Positions 59,444 to 64,000 of a DNA stretch of 64,000 bases are shown here, piece after piece; the stretch's first letter is position 1; every line of letters begins with the position of its first letter. Location of the stretch: contig NZ_AP018920.1 of the NCBI RefSeq assembly GCF_003945385.1, positions 1,488,001-1,552,000 of the forward strand, in the 5' to 3' direction. The notes under the pieces were generated by a model, which worked only from the letters and a program-made list of their open reading frames with translations, had not been told where the DNA came from and made no database searches. Origin of the DNA: Pseudonocardia autotrophica (GTDB lineage Bacteria > Actinomycetota > Actinomycetes > Mycobacteriales > Pseudonocardiaceae). The translations under genes and the position numbers were made by a program.

Positions 59444-60238
59444 ATGCCGGTCTCGATGGCGGCACTCGCCGACGATCTCGCCGCCGAGTCGGTGGTGCTG
59501 CGGGAGCTGCTCGCGCCGCTGAGGGAGCCGGACTGGCGCCGGGACACCCCGGCCGCCGGCTGGACGATCGCCGACCAGGTCTCGCACCTCGCGCACTTCG
59601 ACGACGTCGCGATCCGCTCGGCCCTCGACCCGGACGGGTTCGTCGCCGAGCGGGAGCGGATCGTCGCCGACGGCGGGATCGACCCGGACACGATCGCCGC
59701 GTCGTACCGGGAGCTGTCCGGTGCGACGCTGCTGAGCTGGTTCGACGACGCCCGCGGACGGCTGGTCGAGGTCTTCGGCGGGCTCGAACCGGGCCTGCGG
59801 GTGCCGTGGTTCGGGCCGCCGATGAGCGCGGCGTCGTCGCTGACCGCGCGGATCATGGAGACCTGGGCGCACGGTCAGGACGTCGCCGACACGCTCGGGA
59901 TCGTCCGCGAGCCCACCGACCGGCTGCGGCACGTGGCGCACATCGGGGTCGGCGCGCGGGCGTTCAGCTTCGCCGCGCACGACCGTCCGGTCCCGGACGA
60001 GCCGATCCGGGTGCAGCTCACCGGCCCCGGCGGCGACATCTGGAGCTGGGGTCCCGAGGACGCCGCCGACCGGGTCACCGGCCCGGCGCTCGACTTCTGC
60101 CTGGCCGTCACACAGCGCCGGCACCGCGACGACGTCGATCTCACGGTCACCGGTCCGGCCGCGACCGCCTGGCTGGAGATCGCGCAGGCCTTCGCCGGGG
60201 CAGCCGGCACCGGACGGGAACGGGGTGCGCTCGGGTGA
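59444..60238 (+). CDS. TIGR03084 family (maleylpyruvate isomerase/DinB-like) protein
   Basis: The 264-residue protein has the N-terminal mycothiol-dependent metal-binding fold: LADDLAAESVVLRELLAPL, GWTIADQVSHLAHFDDVA and METWAHGQDVADTLG, whose histidines and glutamate would bind a divalent metal. TIGR03084 proteins regularly accompany AtuA-like genes in actinobacteria but have no proven reaction. GGAAGGAG lies before the ATG. Its stop overlaps the AtuA-like start (GTGA), so the two are translationally coupled and may act together. Confidence 0.84.
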   Translation: MPVSMAALADDLAAESVVLRELLAPLREPDWRRDTPAAGWTIADQVSHLAHFDDVAIRSALDPDGFVAERERIVADGGIDPDTIAASYRELSGATLLSWFDDARGRLVEVFGGLEPGLRVPWFGPPMSAASSLTARIMETWAHGQDVADTLGIVREPTDRLRHVAHIGVGARAFSFAAHDRPVPDEPIRVQLTGPGGDIWSWGPEDAADRVTGPALDFCLAVTQRRHRDDVDLTVTGPAATAWLEIAQAFAGAAGTGRERGALG

Positions 60239-61971
60239 GCAGAGCAGAGGCGCGCAGAGCGGTGCGGATCGGGAACGTCTCCGGCTTCTACGGCGACCGG
60301 ATCGACGCCGCCCGGGAGATGGTCGAGGCGGGGGAGGTCGACGTCGTCTGCGGCGACTACCTCGCCGAGCTGACCATGCTGATCCTGGCCAAGGCGCAGG
60401 CCCGCGACGGCGGCGTCGGCTACGCGCGGACGTTCCTCACCCAGGTCGAGCAGATCCTCGGCGGCTGCGTCGACCGGGGCATCCGGATCGTCGCCAACGC
60501 CGGCGGGCTGGATCCGGCCGGGCTGGCCGACGCGGTCCGAGAGGTCGCCGCGGCGCAGCGGATCACGGTGCGGGTCGCGCACGTCGAGGGCGACGACCTG
60601 CGCGGGGACCTGTCCGCGATCGTCCCGCCGGTGGACGGGACTCCGGTCTCGGCGAACGCCTACCTCGGTGCCAGGGGGATCGCCGAGGCACTCACCGCCG
60701 GCGCCGACGTCGTCGTCACCGGCCGGGTCACCGACGCCTCGCTGGTCGTCGGACCAGCCGCCTGGTGGCACGGCTGGGCGCACGACGACTGGGACGCGCT
60801 GGCCGGCGCCGTCGTCGCCGGGCACGTGATCGAGTGCGGCCCGCAGGCGACCGGCGGCAACTACCCGTTCCTGCACGAGATCACCGACCGCCGCAGTCCA
60901 GGCTTCCCGATCGCCGAGGTCGCCGCCGACGGCAGCTCGGTGATCACCAAGCCGGACGGCACCGGCGGCCTGGTGTCCGTCGGCACCGTCACCGCGCAGC
61001 TGCTCTACGAGATCGGCCCGCCCGGCTACCTCGGACCGGACGTCACCGCGCACTTCGACACGATCCGGCTGGAGCAGGCCGGTGCGCACCGGGTCGCGAT
61101 CAGCGGGGTGCGCGGCAGCCCGCCGCCGGACACCCTGAAGGTCGCACTCAACGCCGTCGGCGGGTACCGCAACACGATGACGATGGTGCTGACCGGTCTC
61201 GACGTCGAGGCCAAGGCGGCCTGGGCGGAGGAGCTGCTGTTCGGGATCCTCGACCGGGAGGCCTTCGACGACGTCGACGTCCGGCTGCTGCGCTTCGACC
61301 GACCCGACGCCGGGTCCGACCCGGAGGCGACCGCGCACCTGCGGATCACCGTGAAGGGCGCCGACCGGCGGCTGGTCGGACGGGCCTTCTCGAATGCGAT
61401 CGTGCAGCTCGCGCTCGGCGGGTACGCCGGGTTCCACACCAGCACCCCGCCGACCGACGCGACCGCGTTCGGGATCTACCGGCCGGCAGCGGTGCCCCGC
61501 GCCGCGGTGACGCACACCGTGGTGCTGCCCGACGGGACCCGCCGGACGGTCGCCGACCCGCCCACGTCCGGCCCGGTGCAACCGCAGGTCACGGCGTCGC
61601 CCCGGGGAGGTGCGCAGAGCAAGGGGGAGACCAGGAGGGTCCCGCTCGGCACGGTCGCCGGCGCCCGGTCCGGGGACAAGGGCGGCGACGCCAACATCGG
61701 GATCTGGGCCCGTGACGACGCCGGGCACGCCTGGCTCAGGTCGTTCCTCACCCCGCGGCGGATCCGCGAGCTGCTCGGCACGGAGGCCGCGGAGCTCGAC
61801 GTCGAGGTGTTCGACCTGCCGAACCTGCGCGCGGTGAACGTCGTCGTGCACGGGCTGCTCGGCGACGGGGTCGCCTCCTCGACCCGGCCGGACCCGCAGG
61901 CCAAGGGACTGGGCGAGTACCTGCGCAGCCGGGTGGTCGACGTCCCGGTGGAGCTGCTCGCGGGGGACTAG
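60235..61971 (+). CDS. AtuA-like acyclic terpene utilisation protein (DUF1446)
   Basis: The 578-residue protein has the DUF1446/AtuA core: VRIGNVSGFYGDRIDAAREM, DVVCGDYLAELTMLIL, GADVVVTGRVTDASLVVGPAAW and HVIECGPQATGGNYPF. A C-terminal AtuA ferredoxin-like domain follows (about 465-575; VPLGTVAGARSGDKGGDANIGIWA). AtuA is needed for citronellol/geranylate degradation in pseudomonads, probably as a hydratase or acting with one; its reaction is not firmly established. The Gly/Thr-rich linker at about 440-465 joins two parts that are separate proteins in some genomes. It is the last long gene of the operon. Confidence 0.88.
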   Translation: MSRAEARRAVRIGNVSGFYGDRIDAAREMVEAGEVDVVCGDYLAELTMLILAKAQARDGGVGYARTFLTQVEQILGGCVDRGIRIVANAGGLDPAGLADAVREVAAAQRITVRVAHVEGDDLRGDLSAIVPPVDGTPVSANAYLGARGIAEALTAGADVVVTGRVTDASLVVGPAAWWHGWAHDDWDALAGAVVAGHVIECGPQATGGNYPFLHEITDRRSPGFPIAEVAADGSSVITKPDGTGGLVSVGTVTAQLLYEIGPPGYLGPDVTAHFDTIRLEQAGAHRVAISGVRGSPPPDTLKVALNAVGGYRNTMTMVLTGLDVEAKAAWAEELLFGILDREAFDDVDVRLLRFDRPDAGSDPEATAHLRITVKGADRRLVGRAFSNAIVQLALGGYAGFHTSTPPTDATAFGIYRPAAVPRAAVTHTVVLPDGTRRTVADPPTSGPVQPQVTASPRGGAQSKGETRRVPLGTVAGARSGDKGGDANIGIWARDDAGHAWLRSFLTPRRIRELLGTEAAELDVEVFDLPNLRAVNVVVHGLLGDGVASSTRPDPQAKGLGEYLRSRVVDVPVELLAGD

Positions 61972-61980
61972 TGCCCCGTC

Positions 61981-62124
61981 GTGGAACGGTCAGGGCCGAA
62001 CTCGGCGGCCGGTTACGACATCGGCCGGTTCGTCGATCCGGACGGCACCGACCGCTTCCGTGAGGCGCTGCTCTCGATCGTCCGGAGCGGGGCGCAGGTT
62101 CCGGTGCCGCAGCCCGGCACCTGA
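61981..62124 (+). CDS. Small hypothetical ORF (47 residues)
   Basis: A GTG-started frame 9 bp after the AtuA-like gene has strongly GC-biased third positions and encodes a mixed-composition peptide with GYDIGRFVDPDGTDRFREAL. I do not recognise a family. It may be a genuine small gene of the operon or the remnant of a longer C-terminus. No ribosome binding site is visible, though translational coupling is possible. Confidence 0.3.
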   Translation: MERSGPNSAAGYDIGRFVDPDGTDRFREALLSIVRSGAQVPVPQPGT

Positions 62125-62134
62125 GGCGCCGCCC

Positions 62135-62158
62135 GGGGCTCACGGCGCGGTGAGCCCC
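62135..62158. terminator. Hairpin at the end of the AtuA operon and TctC gene
   Basis: GGGGCTCAC (62135-62143) and GTGAGCCCC (62150-62158) form a perfect 9-bp stem with a 6-base loop. It follows the AtuA operon on the plus strand and spans the stop codon of the convergent TctC gene. Confidence 0.6.
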
Positions 62159-63138
62159 ATCCGGTCCAGCATCCCGGCCACCCGCTCGTCCTCGGCGCGC
62201 AGGAAGTCCCCGAACGGCTCGCCGGGCAGCCAGACGTCCTGCCAGCCGTTGGCCCGCAGCACCTCCTGCCACTGCGGGGTCTCCCGTAACCGGGCGAACA
62301 GCTCCACCAGTGCGGCTCGCGCGTCCGGGTCGAGCCCGGGCGGCGCGACGACGCCGCGCCAGTTGCTGAACTCGACGTCCACACCGGACTCGCGCAGGGT
62401 CGGCACGGCCAGCCCGGGGACCCGCTCGTCGGCGGTCACGGCGAGCGCCCGCAGGGAGCCGGTGCCGATCTGGTCGGCGAACTCGCCGATCCCGGAGACC
62501 CCGAACGCGACCTCCCCGGCGAGTACGCCGGCCAGCAGCGCCCCGCCGCCGTCGTGGCTGACGTAGTCGACCTGCTCCGGCGGGATGCCGGCGCCCTCGG
62601 CCAGCAGCATCGTCGCCAGGTGGTCGGGGCCGCCGCCGGTCGAGCCGCCGCCGACCCGCAGCGCCGCCGGATCGGCGCGCCAGGTGTCGATCAGGTCGTG
62701 CACGTCGCGCAACGGCGAGCCGGCCGCGACGACGACGATCTCGGACTCCTCGACGAGCCGGGCGATCGGCGTGGTGTCCGCCAGGGTCACCTGCGAGTCC
62801 TGGGAGGCGACCGCACCGACCACGCCGAGCCCCATGCTCAGCAGCAACCGGTCGTTGCCGGTCTCGTTCACCAGCCGCCCCAGCCCGGCGACGCCACCGG
62901 CACCGGGCAGGTTGAACACCTCCACCGGATCGGACAGCCCGGTGTCGGCCAGTGCCTTGGCGGTGCTGCGGGCGGTCACGTCGAACCCACCGCCCGGGAC
63001 GTTCGGGACGAGCATCCGCAGCCCGTGCGGTGCCCCGGGGCCGGGGGTGAACAGATCCCGCACGGCCGGGACGGCCGGTGCGACGGCGAGGCAGGCGAGC
63101 GCCACGACGAGTGCCGCGAGCCACCGTCTCCGGCCCAT
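62140..63138 (-). CDS. tctC: Tripartite tricarboxylate transporter substrate-binding protein
   Basis: The 332-residue protein begins with an N-terminal signal or anchor (RRRWLAALVVALACLAVAPAVPAV) and continues with the TctC/BugD fold: LRMLVPNVPGGGFDVTARSTAKAL, VFNLPGAGGVAGLGRLVN, VGGGSTGGGPDHLATMLL and VSHDGGGALLAGVLAGEVAFGVSG. It binds a carboxylate outside the membrane for a TctAB-type permease. No permease gene is in the window, so it would lie elsewhere. A run of G before the ATG is the ribosome binding site. It is divergent from a sensor kinase that probably senses the same solute. Confidence 0.86.
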   Translation of the reverse strand: MGRRRWLAALVVALACLAVAPAVPAVRDLFTPGPGAPHGLRMLVPNVPGGGFDVTARSTAKALADTGLSDPVEVFNLPGAGGVAGLGRLVNETGNDRLLLSMGLGVVGAVASQDSQVTLADTTPIARLVEESEIVVVAAGSPLRDVHDLIDTWRADPAALRVGGGSTGGGPDHLATMLLAEGAGIPPEQVDYVSHDGGGALLAGVLAGEVAFGVSGIGEFADQIGTGSLRALAVTADERVPGLAVPTLRESGVDVEFSNWRGVVAPPGLDPDARAALVELFARLRETPQWQEVLRANGWQDVWLPGEPFGDFLRAEDERVAGMLDRMGLTAP

Positions 63139-63208
63139 CGCACCCCCCGGTCCCGTCCGGCCCGCATTCTGCCGCGACGGTCGCTGCCCTCGCGAACGGG
63201 CGGCGCAA

Positions 63209-63214
63209 TAGGCT
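63209..63214 (+). promoter_or_regulatory. Candidate -10 box of a leaderless transcript
   Basis: TAGGCT ends six bases before the ATG of the sensor kinase, the same arrangement and the same TAGGCTCGGC context as at 818 before the cysteine desulfhydrase gene. Confidence 0.4.
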
Positions 63215-63220
63215 CGGCGC

Positions 63221-64000
63221 ATGCGACGGCGCACCGGCGGGGCGGGCGGCCCGCTGGCACGCCAGTTCCTGGTGTGGCAGCTGGTCGTCGTCGCGCTGCT
63301 GCTCGGCGCGGTGGCCGCACTGGCCGCGGTGCAGTCGGCGGACTCGTTCTCCGAGACCCAGGGCCGCCGGATGCTGTCGGTCGCCGAGGACGTCGCGTCC
63401 GTCCCGACCGTGCGGTCGGCGTTGCAGACCGGCCGGCACGATCTGCTGCCGTCGTTCGCGCGCAGCGCGGAGAACCTGTCCGGGGCCGACCGGATCGAGA
63501 TCGTCGACGCCGACCTGGTGGTGCGGACCTCACCGGACCCGGCGCGCGAGCGCAGGCAGTTCGATCCCGGGGCCAGCACCGCGCCCGCCGGGCGTGCCTG
63601 GATCGGTGAGCAGGACGGCCGCACGGTCGTCGCGCAGGTTCCGGTGATCGGCGACGACGGCACCGTCGTCGGGCTGGTCTCGGCCGGGATCCGGGCGCCC
63701 GCACTGTGGTCGTACCTGGCCGGGGCCCGGGCCGAGTCGGTGACCCTGCTCGGGCTCGCACTGGGCATCGGCGTCGCGGGCTCGCTGCTGCTGGCCCGCC
63801 GGGTCCGGCGGCAGACACTCGGGCTGGAGCCGGACGAGATCGTCGAGCTGGTGCAGCGCCGGGAGGCGATGCTGCTCGGGATCAAGGAGGGCGTCGTCGG
63901 GCTGGACACGGCCGACCGGATCACCCTGCTCAACCCGGTCGCCCGGGAGCTGCTCGAGCTCCCGGCGGCCCGGCCCGGCGAGCACGTCGACGAACTGGGG
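63221..64000 (+). CDS. Sensor histidine kinase, DcuS/CitA-like (C-terminus cut by window edge)
   Basis: The visible 260 residues show a first transmembrane helix (about 14-38; FLVWQLVVVALLLGAVAALAA), an extracytoplasmic PAS-like sensor domain with the DcuS/CitA pattern SVAEDVASVPTVRSAL and IEIVDADLVVRTSPDP, a second helix (about 165-188) and the beginning of a cytoplasmic PAS domain (EAMLLGIKEGVVGLDTADRITLLNPVARELL). The kinase core lies beyond the edge. It is divergent from the TctC gene and probably responds to a di- or tricarboxylate to control its uptake. Confidence 0.84.
   Translation, partial: MRRRTGGAGGPLARQFLVWQLVVVALLLGAVAALAAVQSADSFSETQGRRMLSVAEDVASVPTVRSALQTGRHDLLPSFARSAENLSGADRIEIVDADLVVRTSPDPARERRQFDPGASTAPAGRAWIGEQDGRTVVAQVPVIGDDGTVVGLVSAGIRAPALWSYLAGARAESVTLLGLALGIGVAGSLLLARRVRRQTLGLEPDEIVELVQRREAMLLGIKEGVVGLDTADRITLLNPVARELLELPAARPGEHVDELG

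Overview
The window is very GC-rich (GC is the dominant third-codon base), with many GTG starts, ATGA/GTGA gene overlaps and genes that look leaderless. It carries mycothiol-type and F420/FMN-type small enzymes, a glycine-to-betaine methyltransferase pair, and pob/pca, Atu-like and dimethylsulfone catabolic genes. Together these suggest an actinobacterium, most likely of the Pseudonocardiaceae (Pseudonocardia or a close relative). That assignment is inference from gene content and style, not from a marker gene.

Layout. 1-9.9 kb: a truncated DivIVA-like coiled-coil gene, a Cds1-type cysteine desulfhydrase, an amidase that has lost its catalytic residues, a STAS protein, a hotdog thioesterase, a family 2 glycosyltransferase, cinA, superoxide dismutase, DUF1697, a methyltransferase and a PPOX protein. 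9.9-15.2 kb: a FIST protein, an epoxide hydrolase, and an SDR divergent from an HTH regulator with four 17-bp repeats before it. 15.2-18 kb: an IclR regulator divergent from pobA-pcaH-pcaG (4-hydroxybenzoate to protocatechuate to ring cleavage), ending in a 17-bp tandem repeat. 18-20 kb: a GtrA-like membrane protein overlapping a fluoroacetate-dehalogenase-like hydrolase, then an Asp/Asn-rich lipoprotein. 20-25.8 kb: a two-gene glycine-to-betaine operon, a glutathionyl-hydroquinone reductase homologue, a secreted GH3 enzyme and a second epoxide hydrolase divergent from a WYL regulator.

26.8-35.3 kb (minus strand) holds the most unusual unit: an N-terminally extended KASIII-type synthase, a single 1,886-residue biotin-dependent carboxylase with eukaryote-like order (BC, BCCP, central region, CT), and a PhaB/FabG-type reductase translationally coupled to it. 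Read together, the three could convert acetyl-CoA to malonyl-CoA, to a 3-ketoacyl-CoA (possibly acetoacetyl-CoA), to 3-hydroxyacyl-CoA without a thiolase. This route is inference.

35.7-47.4 kb: an MFS exporter, VOC, PPOX, metallo-beta-lactamase-fold and DedA genes, an HtrA protease, an IS110-family element, a GIDE-domain membrane protein, a thiolase, and a yybP-ykoY manganese riboswitch. The riboswitch controls a GDT1 manganese exporter fused to an ICMT-like domain. An NmrA-like protein follows, behind a double palindromic operator. 47.4-52.1 kb: a sulfur-scavenging locus (DszC/SfnB-like monooxygenase and SfnG) with two related 23-residue leader peptides of the LTRRRHVD type. An IS5-family insertion and degenerate repeats lie between one leader and the DszC/SfnB-like gene.

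52.3-62 kb: a TetR regulator divergent from a catabolic operon (acyl-CoA dehydrogenase, two-subunit acyl-CoA carboxylase, acyl-CoA ligase, TIGR03084 protein, AtuA-like protein) typical of branched acyl or acyclic-terpenoid breakdown. Four 16-bp repeats lie between them. 62-64 kb: a TctC-type binding protein divergent from a truncated sensor kinase.

No rRNA, tRNA or CRISPR array was seen.
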